64,000 bases of DNA, taken from contig JBAPTW010000108.1 in the NCBI GenBank assembly GCA_049282355.1, positions 76,342-140,341 of the forward strand, given 5' to 3'. This DNA is from JAGTVB01 sp049282355. Its GTDB lineage: Bacteria > Pseudomonadota > Gammaproteobacteria > HK1. The position numbers and the translations under genes were made by a program. Positions 51,908 to 61,035 of the stretch are shown one piece after another; positions within the stretch are counted from its first letter, which is position 1; each line of letters starts with the position of its first letter. The notes under the pieces were generated by a model. The model was not told the DNA's origin. It saw only the letters and a program-made list of their open reading frames with translations, and did not search any database.

Positions 51908-52632
51908 CACCACCCAGGCACTCTAGATGAATCCACACTCACCAACTGTCCTGACAGCTTACCTCCATGCAGCCGAAATTGGTGACACCTTCATTAGTCG
52001 AGCCACCTTACGGGGCGCGGAGCTGGATGGGCCTGTCGGGACCGTGTGCCGCCAAGACGGCGGCACCCGAGCCTGCAGGGACGCATTTACGGCGTGTTCC
52101 GACAGGCCCATCCAGCTCCGCGCACCATGACTCACGATGTGCTCAGTTAACTGACACTTCCCCACCAACCTCCACTGCTGTCGTATGTGGTGGCTGACCG
52201 CCATATCCGGTGATAAGGGCATTGCTCAAGCCGATCACACGGCTCCCAACATTTCTTGAGCGATGGATCATGAGACTGAGAAAGGCGCTGACAACCACCA
52301 AATGAGGTGGCACCGCCGGATGCGGCGAGGACTCGTGTCGATCACGTGAGAGCAGCAGTCGATCCGTGCTGGCTCAACCGGGATGTTGACTTCACTGCTT
52401 TCGCCAGCCCGTAATCTCGTCAGACGTGCCGCACCGGGCCCATTGCGCGCGGTTTAAACGAATGTCTCCGCAATGCGCCCGGAACTTGCTACGCTGATGA
52501 ATCGGAACGTTTTGCAGAGATCGTTAAGAAAAAAGCAGCCGAATCGAGTATTCTTTCCCAGTCTTCTCCTCAGTGGACTGAAAATAATACTTAGCCGCAT
52601 TCTCAAGATAAGCACGGAATTCAATCGACGCT
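51908..52632. other. Gene-poor region with an inverted-repeat element
   Basis: Apart from the family B element at 52015-52123, no gene is supported. A minus-strand frame ending at 52524 (ENAAKYYFQSTEEKTGKEYS) looks like the C-terminus of a real protein cut by the IS element next to it. Confidence 0.45.
52015..52123 (+). repeat. Inverted-repeat element, family B
   Basis: Perfect 25-bp complementary arms (52015-52039 and 52099-52123, GCGCGGAGCTGGATGGGCCT...) enclose the same core found at 19428-19486. That core includes the hairpin GTGCCGCCAAGACGGCGGCA and GGGACGCATTTACGGCGTGT. Core identity is high, while the arms differ completely between the two sites. Confidence 0.85.
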
Positions 52633-53496
52633 GACCCGAATGGCACTGATTTAAGCTCGATTTTGTGATTTGGCGGGAAAATGTTTGGGCCGGCTGGCCC
52701 AGGTGGTAGGCTGAAGGTTACGAAGCCACAGCCACCACCTAGGGAACCGATCCCCATGCATGCTAGACAACGCTCAGCCGTACGGCAACTGCAACGTGTT
52801 CGCGATGATACGCGCAGCACGGATTCGCTCACGATGTTCAACCTGCTGACGGGTCCGCAACTGCTCGAACGGGTCGAGGCCCTGGCGCCAAAGCATCGGG
52901 AGCGGCTATTTCCACCCACCGAGACCTTATCGATGTTTCTTGCCCAAGCGCTCTCAGCCGACAGGAGCTGCCAGCAGGTGGTCGATGACGTTATGGTCAA
53001 ACGGGTCATCAGTGGTCGCGAGCCGGGTAAGACGAACACGGGGGCGTACTGCGACGCTTGACATGGACAAGCTCCGTTGCAAGAGCCCTCAGATGGCTAT
53101 TAAAGAGCTTTGGACCTATTTGCTGGCCTACCATCTGATCCGGCTTCTGATGGCGCAGGCCGCCTTGCGAGCCGATCAAATCCCTCGCCAGCTCAGCTTT
53201 AAGCATACGGTATAGATCTGGATCGCCTGGCAACAGCGCAGCGGTGATTTACACCCTGCGGTTTGCATCAAGTGTTGCTGGTGCTGATCGCCGAACCTCG
53301 GGTTGGCCTGCGCCCCGCACGGGTCGAGCCGCGCGCATTGAAACGTCGCCCAAAACCCTTTTCATTGCTTACCAAACCACGGCCAGATGCGAGAGAGGAG
53401 ACCAAGAAAAATGGGCACCCGAAAAAGCAACGCTAACTCTCCCCAGAACTCCGGCGATTGATAGGCTGCGCTGCTTAAGTCAGTGCCATTCGGGTC
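52633..53496 (+). mobile_element. Degraded IS4-family insertion sequence
   Basis: Terminal inverted repeats of 24 bp with one mismatch bound the element: GACCCGAATGGCACTGATTT..AAGC at 52633-52656 and its complement at 53473-53496. Inside is an internally deleted IS4-type transposase gene. At 864 bp it is clearly shorter than an intact IS4 element. Confidence 0.8.
52756..53436 (+). pseudogene. IS4-family transposase remnant
   Basis: The N-terminus (LTGPQLLERVEALAPKHRER, LFPPTETLSMFLAQALSADRS) is present up to about 53060. The catalytic DDE middle is missing. The C-terminal part resumes as MDKLRCKSPQMAIKELWTYL, reaches a stop at 53213-53215, shifts frame, and ends with VGLRPARVEPRALKRRPKP before TAA at 53434. 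The deletion, nonsense codon and frameshift show it is dead. Confidence 0.85.
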
Positions 53497-53555
53497 TGAC
53501 CCCATTTTTACCGTCGCTGAACAGCAATTCAATCGACTCTGACCCCTTTGATTCC

Positions 53556-53620
53556 AAGGATTCTGAACCGCCGCGCAACGCCGCTCAGGCAAGCGCAGTA
53601 GTTTTTAACACGGCTTCTAA
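53556..53620 (+). repeat. MITE family A right half
   Basis: AAGGATTCTGAACCGCCGCG through CAAGCGCAGTAGTTTTTAAC to ACGGCTTCTAA is the right half of the family, ending in GCTTC/TA. The left half is missing. Confidence 0.75.
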
Positions 53621-53715
53621 GATTAACGTTGTAATCTGTAAACAGCTTTTCAGTGCTGAGATCTCTTTTGAGATTAACAGGATAGGACTGCCCAGTGAGA
53701 ACGAGCACGCGGTTC

Positions 53716-54234
53716 TCAGTGTCCGCGAAGCCAGCTGCGCTGTTCCATTCGAAACCGAAACTGCTGATGCTCTTGCTCCAGCCGGAAACGCTTCAATTGC
53801 TGAGTTTCCAGCCGCCGCGCCTTCTCATCAGGAAGAACGCGTAAACGCTGCTGTAACGCCGCTTGCTCGCGAATTTGCCGATTGTGCAGCTGCCGCTGAC
53901 GAATTATTTGCTGCTTCAGACTGCGCTTGAGCTCCCGCTCCTCTAAACGGGGGAGACCTTTCTCGATACTCTCGAATAACTGCCGCTGTTCCCCCTTGAG
54001 ATCACGCACCTGCTCGGCATGATAGCGTTCCAATGCGGTGCGGCCGGTCCGAGTGTCGGCAATTGGGCTAAGGGAGATGACGGTAAGCAAGCAGGCAAAC
54101 ACTATTCTTGGCCTTAAGCGAGCAACAGGCTTACCCCGCCCTGCCAATGCATTGAATGAGCGTCTCAGCATGCCCTTAGGTAATTTGCTTTTGTCATCGC
54201 TTATCAGTCGATGGATCACGGCCTTACACCTCAC
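53716..54234 (-). CDS. Hypothetical periplasmic coiled-coil protein
   Basis: A 172-residue protein with an internal hydrophobic segment (RIVFACLLTVISLSPIADT, about 43-60) that may act as a late signal sequence or anchor. An extremely Gln/Arg/Glu-rich helical region follows (RQRQLHNRQIREQAALQQRLR). The GTG start overlaps the stop of the VWA-FHA gene (GTGA), so the two are coupled. I do not recognise the family. Confidence 0.65.
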   Translation of the reverse strand: MRCKAVIHRLISDDKSKLPKGMLRRSFNALAGRGKPVARLRPRIVFACLLTVISLSPIADTRTGRTALERYHAEQVRDLKGEQRQLFESIEKGLPRLEERELKRSLKQQIIRQRQLHNRQIREQAALQQRLRVLPDEKARRLETQQLKRFRLEQEHQQFRFRMEQRSWLRGH

Positions 54235-55706
54235 GCTCTCATAAAAACAGTCTCCGCGGCCTCATCCATGGCCGCAATATGAAATTCAAAGTCGATCTTC
54301 GAAAGCGTTATCCGATCGTTGTGCTTGAGGCACATGGGTTCCAGCACGCGCTCACCGCCAATGTATGTGCCATTCCGACTTCTCTGGTCAATGAGCCAAA
54401 AACCTTGCTGGCGGTATTCAATGATGGCGTGCCGACGACTGATGGTGGGGTCGTTGATGAGTAATGGACTGCAGGATGCCTCGGGCTTCGACGCGGATCC
54501 CAACCGTCCTATCACCGTGAGCTTTTTGGACACATCGTGAAGCTCCGAGTCCGTCGCCCCACTGAGATCATAGAGGAACGCCCGTGGCACCGCATCTCGT
54601 GGAGAAGGCGCTGGGTCCGCCACTGCTGTTCGCCACTGCCTTCCTCTGGCTAATTGCCATAGCACCCAGACCACAAGCATAAGAATCACCAACAGCGTCA
54701 CTGAGGTGGCGCCGCCCGGCTCCCTGAACCAATGCTTTGGCATTCCGGCCGCGCCCATGGCCAACGGCGAAACGCTGCTTTCGCCAAAGGGTAAGATCAT
54801 CCTTAGCTCGTCTGCAAAGGGATCGGGAGGGGCTACGGAAGCCGTAGCCGGCAAGTACTCGACTGCCGTTTCTCTCATTCCAGGAGGCGGCGTTGGTGTG
54901 GTGGGCGCCGCCACAGTGTCATCCGGCTCCGCCGGAGCTGCGTGACGCAAACGCTGGTTGAGTTGGTCAAGAATCGGTGCAACTTCTTCGACATTGCGAG
55001 CACGAAAGTAATCCGCATCGGTGATATAGGCCAATGACTGAAACAAACGGTAGTCAGCCTTCTCGGACAGCGCAATGCCAAAAATCCCAATGCCCTCGGC
55101 AGCAGCCTGCGCGGCCAGTTCATCGGTCAGCCATCCGGTGGCCTTCTGGAGCTGCGTCCTACTGCCCAGATCCACAATGCCATCTGTAATTAACAACACT
55201 GACTTGCCCACATCGCGTCGCCCACGGCTTCGCAGCTCATACACCGCGCGCTCGATTGCCCCCGGGAGATCGCTGAGGGCCCCATGGTAGTCCAAATTAT
55301 CGAGCATCGCGCTCAGTTGCGGCCGAGACGCTCTGTCAAGGAACGTCAATGGAGCCAAGAGCCGGACACGCTCATCGAAAACCACGACGCCAACGCGAGC
55401 GCCTTCCTCGGTCGCTGCAACAAAGCGTTTGCCGACCTCCCTGAGAAGCAAGTCCGGGTCCACTTTTTTCATGCTCGCCGAGTTGTCCAGCACGAGTACC
55501 GCATCGTGGCGCCACGACCCGTTCTCATCGAGGAGCTCCGCGCTGCCTTGGCCGCTGCACAAAAGCAGGCTTGCGATCACACATGTCATTACAGTAAACC
55601 GCAGCCGGAGCGCTGTGACTACCTGGCGCCAAGGCTTGAGGGCAGAATGCCAGAATAGACGGCCCTTTCGAAAAGGGCGGTCGCTACCTCGCAAGCACGG
55701 TGTCAT
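54231..55706 (-). CDS. VWA-FHA domain membrane protein
   Basis: About 491 residues. An N-terminal signal/anchor (FTVMTCVIASLLLCSGQGSA) leads to a von Willebrand A domain with the MIDAS motif DNSAS and later TDGIVD (about 65-255). A Pro/Thr-rich linker, a membrane helix (SVTLLVILMLVVWVLWQLA) and a cytoplasmic FHA domain (about 395-475, with GRLGS, ISRRHAII and RNGTYIGG) follow. FHA domains bind phosphothreonine, so the PP2C-kinase fusion at 62-64 kb is a natural partner. ATG 55706 is preferred. An in-frame start at 55763 adds 19 residues. Confidence 0.88.
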   Translation of the reverse strand: MTPCLRGSDRPFRKGRLFWHSALKPWRQVVTALRLRFTVMTCVIASLLLCSGQGSAELLDENGSWRHDAVLVLDNSASMKKVDPDLLLREVGKRFVAATEEGARVGVVVFDERVRLLAPLTFLDRASRPQLSAMLDNLDYHGALSDLPGAIERAVYELRSRGRRDVGKSVLLITDGIVDLGSRTQLQKATGWLTDELAAQAAAEGIGIFGIALSEKADYRLFQSLAYITDADYFRARNVEEVAPILDQLNQRLRHAAPAEPDDTVAAPTTPTPPPGMRETAVEYLPATASVAPPDPFADELRMILPFGESSVSPLAMGAAGMPKHWFREPGGATSVTLLVILMLVVWVLWQLARGRQWRTAVADPAPSPRDAVPRAFLYDLSGATDSELHDVSKKLTVIGRLGSASKPEASCSPLLINDPTISRRHAIIEYRQQGFWLIDQRSRNGTYIGGERVLEPMCLKHNDRITLSKIDFEFHIAAMDEAAETVFMRA

Positions 55707-56346
55707 TAAAAGGGATCCCTTATTTCTCGGGTTTGAGCGGTTGTCACCCGAACGGCTCAGCAAACCCTAGACCAACGCAGCGAAACAACGTGCGGAAAGA
55801 CATTGGCGGCACGCAAGCCACGGCAGGTGTAAAAGATCTCGTCTCGCCTGTTGCCTTAATCGGAGGGATAAGCCACCGCGGCGCCTCGACTGGATCGGCC
55901 AAGAACAACGAGATTCAGGGAATTCGCGGAATGCTAGATTAGGAGGAAGTGCAAACGGGTTTTCGGTGGTGTCAGAAAACTCGACTCGGCGAGGCGAGAC
56001 AACAGCACTTCGGAAACGGCAGAGGGCAAATTTGCCCCAGGAACGGGAGGACTCGTCTTGCTTACCTTGCGTGCGGATTAGAACAATACCTCGGGCAATT
56101 AAGACACTGCACTTTTCAATGAGTTGCCGAAGCCGGCTCAAGGCACACGAGCAGCTGTCCGCATACGACAAAAAATAGCTTAGATACTGTTTTATCCATC
56201 TGTCCCTGGCGGCGAAATCACGTCTCTATTGCAATCGCTGGGGACGATGTTGTCAGTTACTGCCAAGGCGCTGACAAAGGCCTGGCAACCCTTTGACACC
56301 CTGCGCCAACCCCTGCGCCCGGTGGAAAGCCCCCGCGCTGCCTTGC
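55707..56346. other. 640-bp region without a supported gene
   Basis: Open frames on both strands here have no recognisable product or ribosome-binding site. A stretch near 56170-56195 (AAAATAGCTTAGATACTGTT) weakly resembles a MITE end. The region probably contains the VWA-FHA promoter. Confidence 0.4.
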
Positions 56347-57054
56347 TTAAGGGCACACCACGGGCAGTGGGGCGCGCAGCGCCACCGCACGTGGCGAAAT
56401 ACAAGTATCGTAGGCCAGCGCTTCGACTCCACAGGCCAATGCCTGCCTTAAGGTCTGTCCATACCGCGGATCGATGGCATCCGCGGGACGTACTTCGACG
56501 GCATCGGCGCGCTGCACACAAAAAAATATCACGGCACGGTGGCCTGCCTCCGCGACGGCAGCGAGCTCTCGAAGGTGCTTTGTTCCTCGCACGCTCACCG
56601 CATCGGGGAAAAGCGCAGTGCGGCCCTCCACAAGTGTCACATTCTTGACCTCGACGTAACAGCACGCCTCCCCCTGCGTCTTTAATAAGAGGTCGATTCG
56701 ACTGTTTTCACGCCCGTAAGGAACCTCTGAGCGAAACTCATCATAACCCTGTAGCTCGGCGATGACACCCTTGCGAATCCCCTCCGCCACGAGTCGACTA
56801 GGAAGTCCCGTATTGATGCCAACCAACACCCCCGGGCCCGCTTCCACCAACTCCCACGTCAAGATATACTTGCGCCGGAAATTTCCGGTGTCGCGCAGCC
56901 ACACCCGCGACCCGGGCTTACTGCAGCCCTTCATGGAACCGGTATTAGGCGTGTGCGCAGTGATCATCCGACCATCTGACAGCGCCACATCGGCGAGAAA
57001 CCGCTGGTAGCGTCTCACCAACAAACCTTCGATCAACGGTGAAGGAAAATCCAT
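56347..57054 (-). CDS. sfsA: SfsA family DNA-binding/nuclease-like protein
   Basis: A 235-residue SfsA homologue, the usual length. The family landmarks are RYQRFLADV, HTPNTGSMKG, GINTGLPSRLV and the PD-(D/E)XK-like core SRIDLLL, CYVEVKNVTLVEG and ALFPDAVSVRGTKHL. E. coli SfsA affects maltose gene expression. Its molecular role is unsettled. ATG 57054 is chosen. The frame stays open for another 156 codons upstream, but that part has no SfsA similarity. Confidence 0.92.
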   Translation of the reverse strand: MDFPSPLIEGLLVRRYQRFLADVALSDGRMITAHTPNTGSMKGCSKPGSRVWLRDTGNFRRKYILTWELVEAGPGVLVGINTGLPSRLVAEGIRKGVIAELQGYDEFRSEVPYGRENSRIDLLLKTQGEACCYVEVKNVTLVEGRTALFPDAVSVRGTKHLRELAAVAEAGHRAVIFFCVQRADAVEVRPADAIDPRYGQTLRQALACGVEALAYDTCISPRAVALRAPLPVVCP

Positions 57055-57520
57055 CTGTCCACTGAGGCGGCAGCGGCCATGCTTTTTATCGGCTTTTTTG
57101 TTGAGGGAGGCCCACCCAAACGCAGACCTCAGTAGGGCAAAAAAGATTTTAAGTATACCGCCGGAATCCGCCTTTGCGAAGCATGCCCCATACCGGCCCT
57201 TTATCCTCCTAATCACCCGCCGAAGGATCAACGGTGTTGACCGTTTATACATAACTTGATGTTCTCGCGTGAGAATAAGAGAGGCAATGACAGCCCGTTT
57301 AAGTGGCACAGGAAATGCTTTTTCTATCTCTGAAATGATTTTTGGTGATCCCTCCGCGTCAGCAAGCAACAACCCTCGGTCCTGGGGAACGATGATGGAC
57401 ACATGGTGCTTTAGCAAGGATTTCGACACCTTCGGCGCAACTTTCGAGGAGCGTAAAGGCGTCTTCCTGAGCATTCGCAGACTTCGGGAAGACCGCCAGC
57501 GCTTCCAAGATACAGGCGGC
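57055..57520. other. Spacer without a supported gene
   Basis: Both strands are open for long stretches, but neither translation is recognisable. The plus-strand frame joins the gene at 57521 in phase, from 57269. Confidence 0.35.
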
Positions 57521-57793
57521 ATGAGTCAAGAGAATCAAGCTTTTGGATTTGTGCCCGCCTTTCGCGACGCCAGCACCGGCTTGGTGTACCTATCCCGGTT
57601 TTCGGACGGTCGTATCGCACCCATGCACCTGCTTGATGGGTTACCACCAGAGCTCGTCGTACAACGCACGACGTCAGGACGGGTCACCGCCGTGCGCAGC
57701 TCGGTCACGGCAGGCTTTGTCAAAGCTGGAGTATTTTATACCCGCGCCCAAGCGGCAAACGCTCTGACGGGCGCCAAAATCCAAGAAGACTAA
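57521..57793 (+). CDS. Small hypothetical protein
   Basis: A 90-residue protein that I cannot assign. Its beta-rich sequence (FGFVPAFRDASTGLVYLSRF, then DGLPPELVVQRTTSGRVTAV) looks like a compact, conserved soluble domain. ATG 57521 with AGGCGG upstream is preferred. The frame is open back to 57269, giving up to 174 residues, but that extension is of lower quality. Confidence 0.6.
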   Translation: MSQENQAFGFVPAFRDASTGLVYLSRFSDGRIAPMHLLDGLPPELVVQRTTSGRVTAVRSSVTAGFVKAGVFYTRAQAANALTGAKIQED

Positions 57794-57995
57794 TTCACTT
57801 CTCGACGCGCACTACGCCACGCCACGGAGTCCAAAGCCGGCCGAGCATCCGGCCTGCTCACGCCGATCACCCACTAGCTCTTCAGCTCTTCGGCGAATGC
57901 CCAGCCACAGCCGGATCAACTTTCCTGCCATGACCAGCCCCAGGTAGCGAACGCGCGTTGGTGCAGCGCAACATTCAAAACCGCTAATGGATTCA

Positions 57996-58037
57996 TTGAT
58001 CCGCGTCAATTTCCGACCGGCGCGGTCCCGGTATGAT
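57996..58037 (+). promoter_or_regulatory. FNR/ANR-type class II promoter
   Basis: TTGAT-CCGC-GTCAA (57996-58009) matches the FNR consensus TTGAT-N4-ATCAA at nine of ten positions. TATGAT (58032-58037) lies where the -10 of a class II promoter centred at -41.5 should be. It would make the Yip1-ccoNOQP operon oxygen-responsive. Confidence 0.8.
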
Positions 58038-58130
58038 TCGTAAATTAGATGAACGACGCCCCTACGGCGATCTATCTCTTGGCCGAGCACTGCCGCTCAG
58101 GGCGGTCCCCAACGGGGAGAGGACAATACG

Positions 58131-58733
58131 TTGCTAGCACACATCTGGGGGCTTTTTGCCAAACCACAGGCTGAGTGGGAGAAGATCCGCAATAAGCGCT
58201 ACTCGATCGGGCGGGTCTACCTGACCCATACCATTTGGCTGGCGTTAATTCCCCCCATCGCCGGATTTATTGGAACCACTCAGGTGGGATGGCAGCTTGG
58301 CGTGGGCGATCCAGTCAAGCTCACCATTGACAGCGCGTTACGTATTGCCGTCCTGTACTACATCGCTTTGCTGATTGTTGCCTTTTCGGTGGGCTGGATG
58401 ATCCACTGGATGGGCAAAACCTATGGTGCCGATCAGCCTTTATCGCAGTGTGTAGCGCTCGCCTCCTACACGGCAACGCCACTGTTTCTCTCGGGAGTTA
58501 TGACCCTCTATCCCATGTTGTGGCTAAATCTCGTCATCGGCATACCTATCCTCGGCTACACGGTTTATCTCTTTTATACCGGGGTCCCCATCATGATGGA
58601 GATCCCCCAGGAGCGAGGCTTCCTCTTCTCATCGGCGATGGTTGCCTTTGGGCTCGTGGCCCTGGTGGCACTGTTGGCCGTCACCGCCATTCTTTGGGGA
58701 ATGGGGTTCGAACCTGTGATCGCCAGCTACTAG
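58131..58733 (+). CDS. Yip1-domain membrane protein
   Basis: A 200-residue integral membrane protein of the Yip1 family, with five or so hydrophobic helices. It has the N-terminal LFAKPQAEWEKIRNKRYSIG typical of bacterial members. The start is TTG 58131, with GGAGAGG 8 bases upstream. It is the first gene behind the FNR-type promoter and lies 74 bases before ccoN. This suggests a role in cbb3 oxidase assembly or in the low-oxygen membrane, which is an inference. Confidence 0.82.
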   Translation: MLAHIWGLFAKPQAEWEKIRNKRYSIGRVYLTHTIWLALIPPIAGFIGTTQVGWQLGVGDPVKLTIDSALRIAVLYYIALLIVAFSVGWMIHWMGKTYGADQPLSQCVALASYTATPLFLSGVMTLYPMLWLNLVIGIPILGYTVYLFYTGVPIMMEIPQERGFLFSSAMVAFGLVALVALLAVTAILWGMGFEPVIASY

Positions 58734-58807
58734 TCGCCACGCCGCAACGGGACACAGAGCTATCAATCGGCAGCCCTTTGCAAGAAGACCAAGATCGGGA
58801 GAGTCGT

Positions 58808-60229
58808 ATGGTTGTACAGGAAACCTATAACTATCAGGTGGTTAGGCAATTCGCTGTCATGACCATTGTGTGGGCGATCGTCGGATTGACGGTGGGTGTT
58901 TTCATCGCCGCCCAACTCGCCTGGCCCGCCCTGAATTTCGATATTCCCTGGCTGACCTACAGCCGGCTGCGGCCATTGCACACCAACGCCGTCATCTTTG
59001 CCTTCGGTGGCTCTGCGCTGTTTGCGACTTCTTACTATGTGGTTCAGCGTACCAGTCACGTGCGGCTTTTCAGCGATAAGCTAGCAGCATTCACCTTCTG
59101 GGGTTGGCAGGCAATTATCGTTTCTGCCGCCATCACCCTCCCCCTCGGGATCACCTCCAGCAAGGAATACGCGGAGCTTGAATGGCCCATCGATATTCTC
59201 GTTACCCTGGTGTGGGTGGCCTATGCCATTGTCTTTTTCGGCACCCTCGCCAAGCGGCGCATGGCCCACATCTACGTGGCCAACTGGTTCTACGGCGCCT
59301 TCATCATTACCATCGCCGTGCTCCATGTGTTCAATAGCCTCGCCATTCCCGTCAGTTTTTGGAAATCCTACTCCGTCTATGCCGGGGTTCAGGACGCCAT
59401 GATCCAGTGGTGGTATGGGCACAATGCCGTCGGCTTCTTCCTGACTGCCGGATTTCTCGGCATGATGTATTATTTCGTCCCGAAACAGGCGAATCGCCCC
59501 GTCTATTCCTACCGCCTCTCAGTCGTTCACTTCTGGGCCCTCATCTTCACCTATATCTGGGCCGGCCCGCATCACCTGCACTACACCGCCCTTCCCGGTT
59601 GGGTTCAGTCATTGGGCATGACCATGTCGCTGGTGCTCCTCGCGCCGTCCTGGGGCGGCATGATTAACGGCATCATGACCCTCTCGGGCGCTTGGGAGAA
59701 ACTGCGCACCGATCCGGTGCTGCGTTTGCTCGTCGTCTCCATCGCCTTTTATGGTATGTCGACTTTTGAAGGACCCATGATGTCCATCAAGACGGTGAAC
59801 TCCCTTTCTCACTACACGGACTGGACCATCGGCCATGTCCACTCCGGAGCGCTCGGGTGGGTCGCCCTCATTTCCCTCGGAAGCCTTTACTATCTCATTC
59901 CACGGCTCTTCGGGCGAGAGCTCTACAGCCTAAAACTGGTGGAAGTCCACTTCTGGGTCGCCACCATCGGCATCGTCCTCTACATCACCGCGATGTGGGT
60001 CGCGGGCATCATGCAGGGTCTTATGTGGCGGGCCGTCAACCCGGACGGGACCTTGACCTACAGCTTCGTGGAGTCGGTGCAGGCCATGCATCCGTATTTC
60101 ATCATCCGCTTTCTCGGTGGCGTTCTGTTTCTGAGTGGCGCCTTGGTGATGGCTTATAACCTATGGAAATCCGTTGCCGGCGCGCAAACCATCGAGGCGG
60201 CGGTCCCGGTTCCCGCGGCGGCGCACTAA
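58808..60229 (+). CDS. ccoN: cbb3-type cytochrome c oxidase subunit I (CcoN)
   Basis: The catalytic heme-copper subunit, 473 residues and about twelve helices. Metal ligands are visible: RPLHTNAVIFAFGGSALF (low-spin heme His), WWYGHNAVGFF (CuB His with the cross-linked Tyr region), PHHLHYTALP (CuB pair) and HVHSGALGW (heme b3 and b His pair). Proton pumping supports respiration at low oxygen. ATG 58808 is chosen; the frame is open far upstream inside the Yip1 gene, but that part is not CcoN. Confidence 0.96.
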   Translation: MVVQETYNYQVVRQFAVMTIVWAIVGLTVGVFIAAQLAWPALNFDIPWLTYSRLRPLHTNAVIFAFGGSALFATSYYVVQRTSHVRLFSDKLAAFTFWGWQAIIVSAAITLPLGITSSKEYAELEWPIDILVTLVWVAYAIVFFGTLAKRRMAHIYVANWFYGAFIITIAVLHVFNSLAIPVSFWKSYSVYAGVQDAMIQWWYGHNAVGFFLTAGFLGMMYYFVPKQANRPVYSYRLSVVHFWALIFTYIWAGPHHLHYTALPGWVQSLGMTMSLVLLAPSWGGMINGIMTLSGAWEKLRTDPVLRLLVVSIAFYGMSTFEGPMMSIKTVNSLSHYTDWTIGHVHSGALGWVALISLGSLYYLIPRLFGRELYSLKLVEVHFWVATIGIVLYITAMWVAGIMQGLMWRAVNPDGTLTYSFVESVQAMHPYFIIRFLGGVLFLSGALVMAYNLWKSVAGAQTIEAAVPVPAAAH

Positions 60230-60244
60230 GGAGAAAATGAGCCC

Positions 60245-60859
60245 ATGGCAACCGCACACGAGAAGATCGAGAAAAACCTCCTACTCCTCGGCATCTTGGT
60301 GGTTTTGGTCATCGCCATCGGTGGCCTGGTGCAGATCGTGCCGCTTTTCTACCTGAAGTCCACCACCGAGCCTGTCGCTGGGCTCAAGCCCTATAGCGCC
60401 CTCCAGCTGATCGGCCGGGATGTCTATGTCCGCGAGGGCTGCTACGTCTGCCATTCGCAGATGATCCGCCCGTTTCGCGCTGAAACCGAGCGCTACGGCC
60501 ATTACTCGGTGGCGGGTGAATTTGTCTACGATCACCCGTTCCAGTGGGGGTCAAAGCGCACCGGTCCGGATTTGGCCCGGGTCGGGGGCCGTTATAGCGA
60601 CGAATGGCACCGGGTCCATCTCATCAATCCGCGGGATGTGGTGCCGGAATCCATCATGCCGGGCTATCCTTGGTTCGAGCAAAATGTCCTGGATGCGCAA
60701 GGCATACAGCCGAGAATGAGGGCCATGCGCACCCTGGGCGCACCCTACACCGATGCAGAAATTACCAGCGCTCCCAATGAGATCGAGGGAAAAACCGAAA
60801 TGGACGCCATCATCGCTTACCTTCAGGGCCTTGGCACGGCCATTAAGACCAGGCGATAG
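60245..60859 (+). CDS. ccoO: cbb3-type cytochrome c oxidase subunit II (CcoO)
   Basis: A membrane-anchored monoheme cytochrome c, 204 residues. An N-terminal helix (NLLLLGILVVLVIAIGGLVQI) is followed by GRDVYVREGCYVCHSQMIRP, containing the CxxCH heme site, and the later Met-ligand region MPGYPWF. It passes electrons to CcoN. It lies 15 bases after ccoN. Confidence 0.96.
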   Translation: MATAHEKIEKNLLLLGILVVLVIAIGGLVQIVPLFYLKSTTEPVAGLKPYSALQLIGRDVYVREGCYVCHSQMIRPFRAETERYGHYSVAGEFVYDHPFQWGSKRTGPDLARVGGRYSDEWHRVHLINPRDVVPESIMPGYPWFEQNVLDAQGIQPRMRAMRTLGAPYTDAEITSAPNEIEGKTEMDAIIAYLQGLGTAIKTRR

Positions 60860-60863
60860 ACCA

Positions 60864-61034
60864 ATGGAACCTGGCACCCTGTTCGGTCTTTGGACCTTGC
60901 TCCTGCTGGTGGCCTTCTTCGGAATCGTGGCTTGGGCTTTTAGCAAGAAGCGTCGTCAGCAATTCGAGAAAGCCGGCCGCATTCCCTTGGAGGAGGATCG
61001 CAAGCCGGCTTCCCGGAATACCACGGAGAAATGA
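60864..61034 (+). CDS. ccoQ: cbb3-type oxidase small subunit CcoQ
   Basis: A 56-residue single-helix protein (LFGLWTLLLLVAFFGIVAWAF followed by the typical SKKRRQQFE). CcoQ stabilises the cbb3 complex. It sits 4 bases after ccoO and 1 base before ccoP. Confidence 0.93.
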   Translation: MEPGTLFGLWTLLLLVAFFGIVAWAFSKKRRQQFEKAGRIPLEEDRKPASRNTTEK

Positions 61035-61035
61035 G

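Noticed and set aside
51927..52130. Open frames across the family B hairpin
   Set aside because: They read through a perfect inverted repeat on both strands and encode nothing recognisable.
55767..56171. Minus-strand open frame of 134 codons
   Set aside because: The composition is rich in Arg, Cys and Ser like an off-frame translation, with no start signal.
57055..57522. 156-codon upstream extension of the sfsA frame
   Set aside because: SfsA proteins begin near residue MDFPSPL; the extension has no similarity and lies opposite another frame.
58448..58807. Open frame fused upstream of ccoN
   Set aside because: It overlaps the Yip1 gene in another frame; CcoN starts at ATG 58808 with normal N-terminal sequence.
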